Shown here: one piece after another, positions 24,758-32,920 of the stretch | Numbering within the stretch: position 1 is the first letter of the stretch | How the letters are laid out: each line of letters begins with the position of its first letter | The notes under the pieces: model-generated | Told to the model about the DNA's origin: nothing | Seen by the model: the letters and a program-made list of their open reading frames with translations, nothing else | Database searches by the model: none | Assembly (NCBI GenBank): GCA_021811865.1 | Contig: JAKAQB010000017.1 | Span: forward strand, 1 to 57,301 | Length of the DNA stretch: 57,301 nucleotides | Direction of reading: 5' to 3' | Origin: Actinomycetes bacterium | Lineage (GTDB): Bacteria; Actinomycetota; Acidimicrobiia; Acidimicrobiales; Palsa-688 | Program-made: the position numbers and the translations under genes

Positions 24758-25354
24758 CTACGGCGACCACAGCTCCGTCACCCGGTGGCCGAGCTCGGCG
24801 AGGAGGCTGCGCAGCAACGGCAGGGACAGACCCATGACCGTGCCGGGGTCGCCGTCGATGCCGGCGACGAACGGCGCCCCCCGGCCCTCCAGGGTGAACC
24901 CGCCGGCCACGGCGAGAGGCTCCCCGGTGGCGACGTACGCGGCGATCTCGCCGTCGTCGGGCTTGCCGAACCGCACGGCTGTCGACCCGACTGCCGACGC
25001 CGCCGAGCCGGTGGCGGTGTCGATCAGGTGGTGCCCGGTGCGTAAGACGGCGCTGCGGCCGCGCAGCGCCCGCCACCGGGCGGCGGCCCCCTCCGGGCTC
25101 GCCGGCTTCCCCACTGCCACCCCGTCGACGTCGAGCAGCGAATCGCAACCGAGGACGAGCCTCCCCGCGGCCCGCCCACCGGCGGCGACGGCTTCGGCCT
25201 TGCGGCGGGCGAGCGTCGCCACGAGCGACGCCACGTCGGGCGCGTCGACGAGCTCCTCGTCCACGCCGCTCGCGATCACCTCGGGGTCGATACCTGCCGA
25301 GCGCAGCAGGCGGAGCCGGGCGGGGGACGCCGAGGCCAGGACCAGGCGCTTCAC
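24758..25354 (-). CDS. maf: Maf-like nucleotide pyrophosphatase
   Basis: A 198-residue Maf/YhdE family protein, which hydrolyses non-canonical or canonical nucleoside triphosphates to monophosphates. It begins VKRLVLASASPARLRLL (the family's LASxSPRR motif), continues with LGCDSLLDVDGVAVGKP, and ends with the EGRGAPFVAGIDGDPGTVMGLSL loop. GTG 25354 overlaps the stop of the zinc-ribbon gene by 4 bp (GTGA). It is the last gene of a three-gene overlapping operon. Confidence 0.9.
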   Translation of the reverse strand: MKRLVLASASPARLRLLRSAGIDPEVIASGVDEELVDAPDVASLVATLARRKAEAVAAGGRAAGRLVLGCDSLLDVDGVAVGKPASPEGAAARWRALRGRSAVLRTGHHLIDTATGSAASAVGSTAVRFGKPDDGEIAAYVATGEPLAVAGGFTLEGRGAPFVAGIDGDPGTVMGLSLPLLRSLLAELGHRVTELWSP

Positions 25355-25521
25355 TCCTTGGTGGCGACGGCGTTGGGCGTGACGTGCGAGCGCGGCTCGA
25401 AGCGGCCCCCCTCGATCGGACGCTGCTCGCCGCCGAGGGTGGCCCGCAGCTCCTGGCGGCAAGCTGTGCACGGCCCGTAGAACCGCTCGTCGGCCTCCAG
25501 ACCGCAGCGCGGGCAGGTCAC
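25351..25521 (-). CDS. Small zinc-ribbon protein
   Basis: A 56-residue protein starting VTCPRCGLEADERFYGPCTACRQELR. It has two CxxC pairs (CPRC and CTAC) that would form one treble-clef or rubredoxin-like zinc site. Its start overlaps the Rpf-like gene stop, and its stop overlaps the maf start, both by 4 bp or less, so it is translated as part of the operon. The partner or target is unknown. Confidence 0.7.
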   Translation of the reverse strand: MTCPRCGLEADERFYGPCTACRQELRATLGGEQRPIEGGRFEPRSHVTPNAVATKE

Positions 25522-26576
25522 AGGCCCAGCTCGGCCGAGCACGCCGGCCACGCTCCCCAGCCGCTCTCGGCCTGCAACTTCTTGGCGGCGGCGTCCTGCA
25601 TGGCGGGCGGCTCCAGGTCGGGGCGGCCAGGAAAGCCGAGGCCCTGCCACGTCTGCTCGCTGAACTGGTAGGCGCCGTAGTAGCCGTTGCCGGTGTTCTC
25701 CCGGTAGTTGTTCCCCGACTCACACTCCCGCAGCTGCAGCCACACCCCGCCGGCGTTGCCGCCGGCGGCCGGCGCCGGCGGGGACGCCGGAGCAGCGCTG
25801 GTCGGTGGCGTCGACGGGGGTGGTGTCGAGGGTGGCGTCGACGCCGCAGCGGCGGGCGGGATCGTCGGTGGAGCAGCGCTCGCCGGCGGTGGGGAGGTCT
25901 GGGACCTCACCACGGCCACCAGCCCTCCGCCGACGGGTTCGCCCTGGGTGGCGGGGACTTTCGGCATGGCCGCCATGCGCGCCTCCAACACGACCAGCTG
26001 GCGCTGCTCCGCCATGGCGTCGGCCAGTGCCACGCTCCGGTCGGCGGCCGCCTGGGAGGCGTCGACCCGGGCGGTGGACTCCTCACGGCGGATCAGGGCG
26101 AAGGCGGCCCAGACCCGCCGCTCGCTCAGGTGGTAGGCGTCGAGGTGGTCAGCCACGTCACCCGACGCGATGGCTAGGTACTCGCTGCTCACGAGCGGGG
26201 CGAGCGCGACGGACTGCGTCGGGGTGACCACACCGGCACCGGTGTAGCTGCGGAGGGCGGCTGCCGTCAGCGTCGACCGGCTGGTGGCGACCGCCGTCCG
26301 CAGCCGGCGCAGGGCCACCAGCTGGATCTGGAGCTGCTGGCTGAGGGCGGTGGCCTCTGTGGCGGCGGCGTCGAACTGCGCCGTGAGGTCGTGGATGCGC
26401 GTCGAGTCGGCCACGATGCGTGCCTGCAGGGCCGCCACCTCGGAGTTGCTGGGCGCGGCGTTGCCCGGCGCCGCCGGGACGACGAGCAGGAGCACGGTGA
26501 GGAGGATCCCGATCACCGACTGCGTCGTCCGGCGGCCGATCCCAAGGCGGCGCGCTGGCGCACTGCTGCAGGCCAA
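25518..26576 (-). CDS. Secreted Rpf-like transglycosylase with coiled-coil N-terminus
   Basis: A 352-residue exported protein. The signal peptide is SVIGILLTVLLLVVPAAPGNAA. A coiled coil of about 180 residues follows (EVAALQARIVADSTRIHDLTAQ...), as in NlpC/P60-type hydrolases, then a Pro/Ser/Thr/Ala linker. The C-terminal transglycosylase-like (resuscitation-promoting-factor) domain is WLQLRECESGNNY...GYYGAYQFSEQTWQGLG, in which the Glu of ECESGNNY is the expected catalytic residue. The start is TTG 26576, with TAGCGT 11 nt upstream. Confidence 0.78.
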   Translation of the reverse strand: MACSSAPARRLGIGRRTTQSVIGILLTVLLLVVPAAPGNAAPSNSEVAALQARIVADSTRIHDLTAQFDAAATEATALSQQLQIQLVALRRLRTAVATSRSTLTAAALRSYTGAGVVTPTQSVALAPLVSSEYLAIASGDVADHLDAYHLSERRVWAAFALIRREESTARVDASQAAADRSVALADAMAEQRQLVVLEARMAAMPKVPATQGEPVGGGLVAVVRSQTSPPPASAAPPTIPPAAAASTPPSTPPPSTPPTSAAPASPPAPAAGGNAGGVWLQLRECESGNNYRENTGNGYYGAYQFSEQTWQGLGFPGRPDLEPPAMQDAAAKKLQAESGWGAWPACSAELGL

Positions 26577-26652
26577 GACGGCCGGTGACGCTACCCGAGT
26601 GGTGGCGGTGCGCTCAAGGGGAGCTCACTTGCCACCGGGGCCGGTCGCGGCC

Positions 26653-26664
26653 CAAGCTGGACCG
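26653..26664 (+). promoter_or_regulatory. Predicted -10 element before micro-ORF 1
   Basis: CAAGCT (26653-26658), then 6 nt, then ATG 26665 of the micro-ORF coupled to the aminotransferase gene. Confidence 0.35.
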
Positions 26665-26712
26665 ATGAGCTGGGACGCCAAGGTCGCCGCCACGCCGGCA
26701 CCGCCGGCGTGA
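26665..26712 (+). CDS. Leaderless micro-ORF coupled to aminotransferase (15 aa)
   Basis: Encodes MSWDAKVAATPAPPA. The stop TGA (26710-26712) overlaps the GTG start of the aminotransferase as GTGA. A -10-like hexamer ends 6 nt before the ATG. The downstream GTG has no Shine-Dalgarno sequence, so translation of this short frame may deliver ribosomes to it. The peptide may have no function of its own. Confidence 0.4.
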   Translation: MSWDAKVAATPAPPA

Positions 26713-27881
26713 GCGCCGCCCGCCGGACTCCGCACCTCGCCTCACGCCTGCAGGGGCTCGGCACGACCGTCTTCGCCGAGATGTCGGCACTCGCCGAGGC
26801 CACCGGGTCGGTCAACCTCGGCCAGGGCTTCCCGGACACCGACGGACCCGTCGAGGTGGCCGAGGCGGCGATGGCGGCCATCCGCGACGGCTGCAACCAG
26901 TACCCGCCGGGCCCGGGCATCGCAGCGCTCCGGGAGGCGATAGCCGTCCACCGGCAGCGCTTCTACGGCCAGCGCCTCGACCCAGACACCGACGTGCTCG
27001 TCACCGCCGGGGCGACCGAGGCGATCACCGCAGCGGTGCTGGCGCTGTGCGAGACCGGCGACGAGGTGATCCTGATCGAGCCGTACTACGACTCGTACCC
27101 CGCCGCCGTCGCCCTGGCGGGGGCGCGTCCCCGCCTGGTTCCGCTCCTCCCCCCTTCGTGGGAGCTGGACGTCGACGCCCTGGGCGCGGCGGTGACTGCC
27201 CGCACCCGCCTGGTGATCGTCAACTCGCCGCACAACCCCACCGGCCGTGTCCTCACGGACGAGGAGCTCGCTGCCGTAGCCACTGTCTGCGTGGAGCGCG
27301 ACCTGCTTGCCGTCACCGACGAGGTCTACGAGCACCTGGTCTACGACGGCCGCCGCCACCGCCCGCTCGCCGGCTACCCGGGGATGGCGGAGCGGACCGT
27401 GACGGTCTCGAGCGCCGGCAAGACGTTCGCGTTCACGGGCTGGAAGGTGGGGTGGGCATGCGGGCCGGCCCCCCTCGTGGCGGCGGTGCGGACCGTGAAG
27501 CAGTTCCTGACCTACGTCAACGGGGCGCCCTTCCAGCCGGCGGTGGCGATGGGGCTCGGGTTGGCGGACAGCGTGTTCGGCGACGCCGCCGGCGCGCTCG
27601 CCGCCCGTCGCGATCTGCTCTGCGACGGGCTCGTCTCGGTGGGCTTCGGGGTGGCGGCCCGTCCGCAGGCCGGGTACTTCGCCGTGGCGGACGCAGCGCC
27701 GCTCGGCGGCACCGACGCCGCCGCCTTCTGCCGGGAGCTGCCGCACCGAGCCGGCGTTGTGGCCATCCCCGTGTCGGCGTTCTGCGAGCGCCGCGACGAC
27801 GTCGCCTCGCTGGTGCGCTTCGCCTTCTGCAAGCGACCAGAGGTCTTGGAGGAGGCGGTGCGCCGCCTGGGCCGTCTCTGA
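26709..27881 (+). CDS. Class I/II PLP aminotransferase (succinyldiaminopimelate- or kynurenine-aminotransferase-like)
   Basis: A 390-residue fold-type I aminotransferase. It shows NLGQGFPD near the N-terminus, the substrate-site VNSPHNPTGRV, and the PLP lysine in SSAGKTFAFTGWKVGW. The YVNGAPFQPAVA segment and the start resemble actinobacterial N-succinyldiaminopimelate aminotransferase DapC and KAT-type enzymes. DapC is possible but unproven. The GTG start overlaps the micro-ORF stop and lacks an RBS. Confidence 0.83.
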   Translation: MSAARRTPHLASRLQGLGTTVFAEMSALAEATGSVNLGQGFPDTDGPVEVAEAAMAAIRDGCNQYPPGPGIAALREAIAVHRQRFYGQRLDPDTDVLVTAGATEAITAAVLALCETGDEVILIEPYYDSYPAAVALAGARPRLVPLLPPSWELDVDALGAAVTARTRLVIVNSPHNPTGRVLTDEELAAVATVCVERDLLAVTDEVYEHLVYDGRRHRPLAGYPGMAERTVTVSSAGKTFAFTGWKVGWACGPAPLVAAVRTVKQFLTYVNGAPFQPAVAMGLGLADSVFGDAAGALAARRDLLCDGLVSVGFGVAARPQAGYFAVADAAPLGGTDAAAFCRELPHRAGVVAIPVSAFCERRDDVASLVRFAFCKRPEVLEEAVRRLGRL

Positions 27882-27977
27882 GCCCGGACCGGGACCTGCG
27901 CCGGCGGTGAAGGGGGCCGGCGAGGCGGTCGCCAGCGATCCGTGACCGGCCGTGCCGACGTCGCCGCCGGCGCCGGC

Positions 27978-28154
27978 TCAAAGGTGGTGGATGGCGTTGG
28001 TGCCGTACAGCGCCAGGACCACTGCTGCGACCACGAGCAGCACCATGAGGATGCTGAAGACCAGGTCGGCCTTGCGCGTCACCAGGCCGTAGACCCCGAC
28101 GATCTGAGCGAGGAGGAGCGCGCCGGCGGCGGCGTAGAGCTCGGTCACACTCAC
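27978..28154 (-). CDS. Small two-helix membrane protein (58 aa)
   Basis: A 58-residue protein with two hydrophobic helices, YAAAGALLLAQIVGVYGLV and FSILMVLLVVAAVVLALYG, joined by the charged turn TRKAD, and a short GTNAIHHL tail. I do not recognise a family. Third-position G+C bias is strong, which supports coding. It starts at GTG 28154, which overlaps the stop of an 8-codon micro-ORF; there is no RBS. It is convergent with the aminotransferase gene. Confidence 0.6.
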   Translation of the reverse strand: MSVTELYAAAGALLLAQIVGVYGLVTRKADLVFSILMVLLVVAAVVLALYGTNAIHHL

Positions 28155-28177
28155 GCGGTGGCACCTTTGGCAGACAT
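28151..28177 (-). CDS. Leaderless micro-ORF coupled to the small membrane protein (8 aa)
   Basis: Encodes MSAKGATA. The stop overlaps the GTG start of the 58-aa membrane protein as GTGA. TAGCGT ends 7 nt before its ATG on the minus strand. It has the same architecture as the micro-ORFs at 26665 and 42488. Confidence 0.42.
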   Translation of the reverse strand: MSAKGATA

Positions 28178-28190
28178 CGGCGTCACGCTA
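28178..28190 (-). promoter_or_regulatory. Predicted -10 element before micro-ORF 2
   Basis: TAGCGT (28190-28185, minus strand), then 7 nt, then ATG 28177. Confidence 0.5.
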
Positions 28191-28870
28191 GGCGAGTTCG
28201 GTTCAAAGAGTGGTGTTCCCCTGCCTGGAGAGGGACGCGGCAGGTGGGTGTTCTCGGGGGTCCCGAGATGGGAACTATCGTCACGTCAGGTGACGCGGGG
28301 GAAAGGTGTCGAGATGGGCACACGGCGGGTCGAGGAGGCGGCACCGGCGAAGTTGGGCTGCTCGCATGCGGGCGCCGCACGCGCCAAGCCGGCACTGGCC
28401 TCGGCGGAACGTCCACTGCTCGGTCCCCAGCGAAGCGTCGGCAACCGTGCCGTGAGCTGTTCGGACCCGGTCGAATTCCGGTCACGGGGAGCCGGTCACG
28501 GGGAGCAGTGGGAGACGGGGAGCAGTGGGAGACGGGAAATTCAGCACTGTTCGCGACCACGATCCCGGGCGCGCATGGCTGCGTAGGTCGACCGGTCCCC
28601 TCCGGCGGCACGGACCCAGTGCACCCCAGTGGTCGGGTCAAGTTTGGGGCCCTTCTCCCAGTGATCTTCGGGTCTCTTCGCGAAGATCGAAAGACACCAG
28701 CCACCTAGGCGACCCGGGCGAAGCCGCGTCCTGCTGGACCGTTTCCCCGCCGGGGGGCGAACGTCCCGACTTCGACGGCAAACGGCCCCTTCCGGCCCCG
28801 GTCCCTTGTGCGCCGCCCTCGCCGACCCTAGGGTTTGGGATATAGGCAGCCGGACCAGGAGGAAGATGAG
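28191..28870. other. 680-bp gap with short repeats and hairpins, no convincing gene
   Basis: Contains a 14-bp duplication (CCGGTCACGGGGAG) near 28481-28508 followed by a 17-bp duplication (GAGCAGTGGGAGACGGG) to about 28538. Near 28660-28690 the perfect palindrome TCTTCGCGAAGA sits inside a larger GATCTTCG/CGAAGATC hairpin. Open frames on both strands here have poor codon bias and no recognisable motif. The gap could hold a structured RNA or a decayed gene; I cannot say which. Confidence 0.5.
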
Positions 28871-29287
28871 ATGTCCCGCAGCGTTGTCGTCGCCGTGGAC
28901 GGCTCCCCGCAAACCGACCGAGTGCTCGACGCCGCCGTCGCTTACGCCAAGCGAGCCGACCTGCCGCTGACGGTGGTGCACGTGCGAGAGCTGGAAGTCG
29001 TGGGCAAGGCCGGCGCCGTGTGGAGTGAGGAGCACAGCGAGACAGCGGCTATCGCCGCCAGAGCCGTCGAGCACTGCAAGGCGCAGGGCGTGGTCGCCGA
29101 CCCGGTGACCGCCTCCGCTCGCCTCGGACATGTCGCCCGGGCCATCGCCGACATCGCCCACGACCGCGACGCCGAGGTGATCGTTGTCGGTACCCGGGGC
29201 CACAGCCAGATCACTAGGTTGCTGGTCGGCAGCACCGCCACCAAGCTGCTGCACATCACGGACCGGCCGATGCTCGTAATCCCCTGA
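28871..29287 (+). CDS. Universal stress protein (UspA family)
   Basis: A 138-residue single-domain USP. It begins SRSVVVAVDGSPQTDRVLDAAV and has the ATP-binding GTRGHSQITRLLVGSTATKLL motif (GxRGxxx...GS), followed by PMLVIP at the C-terminus. ATP-binding USPs of this form modulate growth and survival under stress or low oxygen. ATG 28871 has an excellent AGGAGG RBS. An upstream TTG at 28835 is less likely. A second USP at about 42193 is broken. Confidence 0.88.
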   Translation: MSRSVVVAVDGSPQTDRVLDAAVAYAKRADLPLTVVHVRELEVVGKAGAVWSEEHSETAAIAARAVEHCKAQGVVADPVTASARLGHVARAIADIAHDRDAEVIVVGTRGHSQITRLLVGSTATKLLHITDRPMLVIP

Positions 29288-29729
29288 GGCTGGTCTGCCG
29301 CCTGGGCCGACGGGCCTTGGTGGCGCCGGCGGGGCGAGTCGCGATGAGGGCCATCCTCGACGATGGTTCCGTGGCCACCCAAACTTTGACGTCGGTCAGC
29401 AGCGAGCGCGCGAGTTGTCGAAGTGGGGAGCCCTTTGGCGGGGGACGCTGGCTACCAGTGCGTGGCTTCGGAGCTTGACGATGAGCTGGGAGGTGCGGGC
29501 GCAGCGGCGCTTGGTCTCGGCGCCGTCGCGTGGCGGGCCCGTGTAGAGGCGGGCTTGCAGGTCCCCGCCCGCTGGCCCTGGGCCGAACAGTTCACCACCA
29601 TGTCACCTAGTAGCCATCCAACCTGGGGATTCCTGGTTGACCTGCACGTCGACAACATGTCAAAGTACTTTCGACTGTGGCGGTTCCAATTCCACGAGTC
29701 GTGTTACCCCACAAGCAGGGGGTCGGTCG
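29288..29729 (+). other. 440-bp gap upstream of the substrate-binding protein
   Basis: Open frames cross this stretch on both strands, but none has a recognisable domain. It may hold the promoter for the following gene or the remains of an older gene. Confidence 0.4.
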
Positions 29730-31571
29730 TTGCGCCAGGTTGTCAGCTCATCACAGGCGTCCCCTCGCTGGCGCCGAGGCGTCAGCGCGTTCGGCGCCTT
29801 GGTGATCGTGTCAGTGATCGCCGCCGGTTGCGCGAACAGTCCGAGCCCGTCCGGCGTGAGCAACAAGGTCATCCCCGGAGGGGTGGCCGTCTACTCGCAC
29901 AAGCCCGGCGACGACTTCAACTGGATCCTTCCGATCATGACCGGAACCGCATACGAGCTCTACAACCAGAACACCGAGCTCGACATGTGGCGTCCGCTCT
30001 ACTCCTATGGGACTGGCAGCCAACCCACTTTGAACGAAGCCCTGAGCATCGCCTATCCGCCCGTCTGGTCTAACAACGACACGACCGTGACGATCAAGCT
30101 GAAGCGGTTCATGTGGTCCGATGGCAAGCCGGTGACCACACGTGACATCGAGTTCTGGTGGGATCTCTACCGGGCGGACAAGTCCAGCATCGGTACTTAC
30201 GTGCCGGGCGACATCCCCGACAACGTTGCTAGCATCGACTGGGTGAGCTCTTCGGAGCTCGTCATGCACCTGACGCAGGCTTTCAACCCGCTGTGGTACG
30301 ACTCCAACGAGCTGAGCGTCATCGTGCCGCTACCGCAGCACAGATGGGACCGGGAGTCGCTGACAAGCCCGGTGGGCAGTTACGACCTCACGACAGCGGG
30401 GGCGAAGAAGGTATTCACGTTCCTTACCGGTCAGTCGAGCAAGTTGAGCACCTACGCGACGAATCCGCTCTGGAAGGTCGTCGACGGGCCCTGGGTGCTC
30501 AGCAGATACAACGCGACGACCTACGAGACGACGTTGTCGCGAAACCCCCACTACTCGGGACCTGACAAGCCGCACCTGAAGCAGATCGTCTACGTGACCG
30601 AAACAAGCGACACCGCCGAGATCGACGCGCTCCGATCGGGGCAGGTTGACTACGGCTGGCTACCGTCGAGCGACTACGGCCTTGCCAGCTACTTCTCGCA
30701 TCACGGTTATACGGTCAAGCCCTGGGTGACGGAGGTCGCCAACTTCGCCGAGTTCGGCTACACCGGGCCGTACAAGAAATTGGTCGACGAGCTGTACATC
30801 CGGCAGGCGCTGGAGCACCTCGTCAACCAGCAACTGTATCTGCGGAGTGAGCACGGACTCGGGCAGTACAGCTATGGACCAGTCGCCGACCTACCGGGCT
30901 CTCCGTTCGTCAGCCCTCAGCTTCGGCACGACCCGTACCCTTACTCCGTTTCCGCTGCTCGCCAGCTGCTGACCCGGCATGGTTGGCGTACCGGCTCCGG
31001 TGGCGTCGTCGTCTGTGGGCGGCCGGGAACTGCCACCAACGACTGTGGGGCCGGAATTTCCGCAGGCGCACCTCTTTCGATGGACCTGGTGTTCGATACG
31101 GGCTACCCAACCATTCTCGGCCAAGTAGAGGCATTTCAGACCGCTGCAGCCCAGGCGGGCGTCCAGATCACACTGCATCCGGAAACCGAAACGGCGATGT
31201 TCGCGGACGTCGGTGTCTGTCCGCCCGGACCGTGCGACTGGGGCTTGGCCATCTATGCGTATGACATGTGGGGTTTCGGTCCGAACGAAGCCCTGCCGAC
31301 CGGCGGCGAGATCTTCGGAAGGGGTAGCTTCTGGGGAGGCGGCTACTACTCGCCTGTGGCTCAACAGTTGATCCAGCAGACCCACACGAAGAGTGGACTC
31401 CGGTACCTGTACCAGTACGAGAACTACCTCGCCGACCAGGTCGCCGGACTGTGGTGGCCGCCCCAGGACCTCCGCATCTCCGTGGTGAAGGACACCCTGC
31501 AGGGCTGGCAGCAGCAGTCACCGTTCGCGGACCCGCATCCCTCCGCCTGGTACTACGTGGCGGCGAAGTAG
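29730..31571 (+). CDS. Orphan peptide/nickel-type ABC transporter substrate-binding lipoprotein (SBP_bac_5)
   Basis: A 613-residue solute-binding protein of the DppA/OppA family. The chosen TTG 29730 gives an Arg-containing n-region, the hydrophobic FGALVIVSVIAAGC and a lipobox Cys. AGGGGG lies about 9 nt upstream. TTG 29637 would add 31 residues with no signal-peptide logic. Family features include VTIKLKRFMWSDGKPVTTRDIEFWWD and the DALRSGQVDYGWLP block. It probably binds oligopeptides or similar ligands. No permease or ATPase gene is nearby. Codon use is less G+C-biased than in the neighbours, hinting at transfer. Confidence 0.78.
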   Translation: MRQVVSSSQASPRWRRGVSAFGALVIVSVIAAGCANSPSPSGVSNKVIPGGVAVYSHKPGDDFNWILPIMTGTAYELYNQNTELDMWRPLYSYGTGSQPTLNEALSIAYPPVWSNNDTTVTIKLKRFMWSDGKPVTTRDIEFWWDLYRADKSSIGTYVPGDIPDNVASIDWVSSSELVMHLTQAFNPLWYDSNELSVIVPLPQHRWDRESLTSPVGSYDLTTAGAKKVFTFLTGQSSKLSTYATNPLWKVVDGPWVLSRYNATTYETTLSRNPHYSGPDKPHLKQIVYVTETSDTAEIDALRSGQVDYGWLPSSDYGLASYFSHHGYTVKPWVTEVANFAEFGYTGPYKKLVDELYIRQALEHLVNQQLYLRSEHGLGQYSYGPVADLPGSPFVSPQLRHDPYPYSVSAARQLLTRHGWRTGSGGVVVCGRPGTATNDCGAGISAGAPLSMDLVFDTGYPTILGQVEAFQTAAAQAGVQITLHPETETAMFADVGVCPPGPCDWGLAIYAYDMWGFGPNEALPTGGEIFGRGSFWGGGYYSPVAQQLIQQTHTKSGLRYLYQYENYLADQVAGLWWPPQDLRISVVKDTLQGWQQQSPFADPHPSAWYYVAAK

Positions 31572-31581
31572 CCGACGGCTT

Positions 31582-32547
31582 GTGCCAAATCCGTTTAGGT
31601 CTCCTGGTGAGTGGCTGAGATGCGCGCTCCACGCCCACACGACCGAAAGCGACGGCGATCTGCCCCCGAGTGCGTTGGTGGCCCGCTATGAACAGGCCGG
31701 CTTCGATGTTCTTGCGATCACTGATCACTGGCGTGTGACCGAAGAGCCGTCCGTCTCGCAACTCATGACCATTCCGTCAGCGGAGGTTACATTCGACCTG
31801 CCTGAAGCCGGGCTCACTCCGGACGTTCTCGTCTACGGTATCAGGGAGATTCCTGATGACCCCGGAGGGCGTCGCGAGAACTGGTTCTTCAACGAGGAAG
31901 AGCATTGGGAGCAGAAGACGTTCCCCAGCCTGACGGCCGCAGCGGGCTTCGCTCATGATCAGGGCGGCGTCGCCTACTTGGCCCATCCCTACTGGACGGG
32001 TCTGGACGCTCGCTGCGTCATCGAAGCCGAGCATGTGAGCGGACTGGAGGTTTACAACGCCTCGGCCGAGCACGAGTGTGGGCGCGGCGACTCGTCGCTG
32101 GTGTGGGACGCGGCGCTCGAGGCGGGCAGGGGGCTGCATGCAATAGCGACCGACGACACCCATCAGGCGGACCTCGAGGTCGGCCGAGCCTGGACTTGGG
32201 TGCGTGCAGCTGAGCGATCCTGCGGGGCGGTGCTCGGTGCGCTCAGAGAAGGCCTGGCATACGCGAGCGCTGGGCCGACGATCGTGGACGTCCATACAGA
32301 GCACGACGGAGTCGTGATCGCCTGTTCACCGTGCCGCGCCGTCCTGCTCCAAGGTGGTCGTGAGCTCGGTTCGGGGGTGGTCGCCGGTGAGCCCGTGCGA
32401 GGATCCGGCGAGGTTCTCCGCACCTCGGCCGACGGTCTCATCACCGAAGCCGTGCTCCGCCTGCGCACCGACCGGCCCACGTACCAGCGGGTGAGAGTCG
32501 TCGACGCTGAGGGAAAGTCCGCCTGGACCAACACAGACCTGAGCTGA
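31582..32547 (+). CDS. PHP-domain metal-dependent phosphoesterase-like protein
   Basis: A 321-residue protein. The N-terminal PHP motif is LHAHTTESDGDLPPSALV followed by ITDHW, giving the HxH...D and second His of the PHP metal site. AHPYW and ATDDTHQADL supply further ligands. The C-terminal 100 residues are beta-rich. The likely activity is phosphoester hydrolysis; the substrate is unknown. It starts at GTG 10 nt after the substrate-binding protein stop, without an RBS, so it is probably translated from the same message. Codon use resembles its upstream neighbour. Confidence 0.72.
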   Translation: MPNPFRSPGEWLRCALHAHTTESDGDLPPSALVARYEQAGFDVLAITDHWRVTEEPSVSQLMTIPSAEVTFDLPEAGLTPDVLVYGIREIPDDPGGRRENWFFNEEEHWEQKTFPSLTAAAGFAHDQGGVAYLAHPYWTGLDARCVIEAEHVSGLEVYNASAEHECGRGDSSLVWDAALEAGRGLHAIATDDTHQADLEVGRAWTWVRAAERSCGAVLGALREGLAYASAGPTIVDVHTEHDGVVIACSPCRAVLLQGGRELGSGVVAGEPVRGSGEVLRTSADGLITEAVLRLRTDRPTYQRVRVVDAEGKSAWTNTDLS

Positions 32548-32920
32548 CGGGCCGGCCCGGGCTGGGTCGGCACCGTCGTCCCGGGCGCGGTCGAGGACCG
32601 CCCAGAGGTCGCGGACCGCCCAGAGGTCGCGGACCAGGCAAGTCGGCACCGCGGGAGCGAAGGGGGTGCCCCGCCGCCGTGTTGTGCATGGTCTCGAAGA
32701 GCAGCTTGGAGGACATGGCCCACCACGATCGAAGCCGAATACGAGTTGGATCTTGCCGACCTACCGACTGTGCGAGCACCGACGCTGCTAGTCCTGGTCC
32801 CGGCGTTCTCCGTCTACTGCGCTGGCCGCGCGCCATTGGCACGCCTCACCCGGAAGGGACCTTCGGCCCTGGCCTACGACGGCCGACCCGTGGTTCGTTG
32901 GAGGCGTCGGGAGGTCTATC
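32548..32920. other. 370-bp gap with an 18-bp tandem repeat
   Basis: Two identical 18-bp units starting GGACCGCCCAGAGG lie at 32595-32612 and 32613-32630, with a third partial. I see no gene in this stretch. Confidence 0.6.

Noticed and set aside
28466..28486. T-arm-like sequence (CCGGTCGAATTCCGG), possible tRNA
   Set aside because: No matching acceptor, D or anticodon stems around it; the loop is also shifted from the tRNA pattern.
28183..28704. Open frames on both strands in the gap before the USP gene
   Set aside because: No domain, poor third-position bias and repeats within the frames. Left as a gap.
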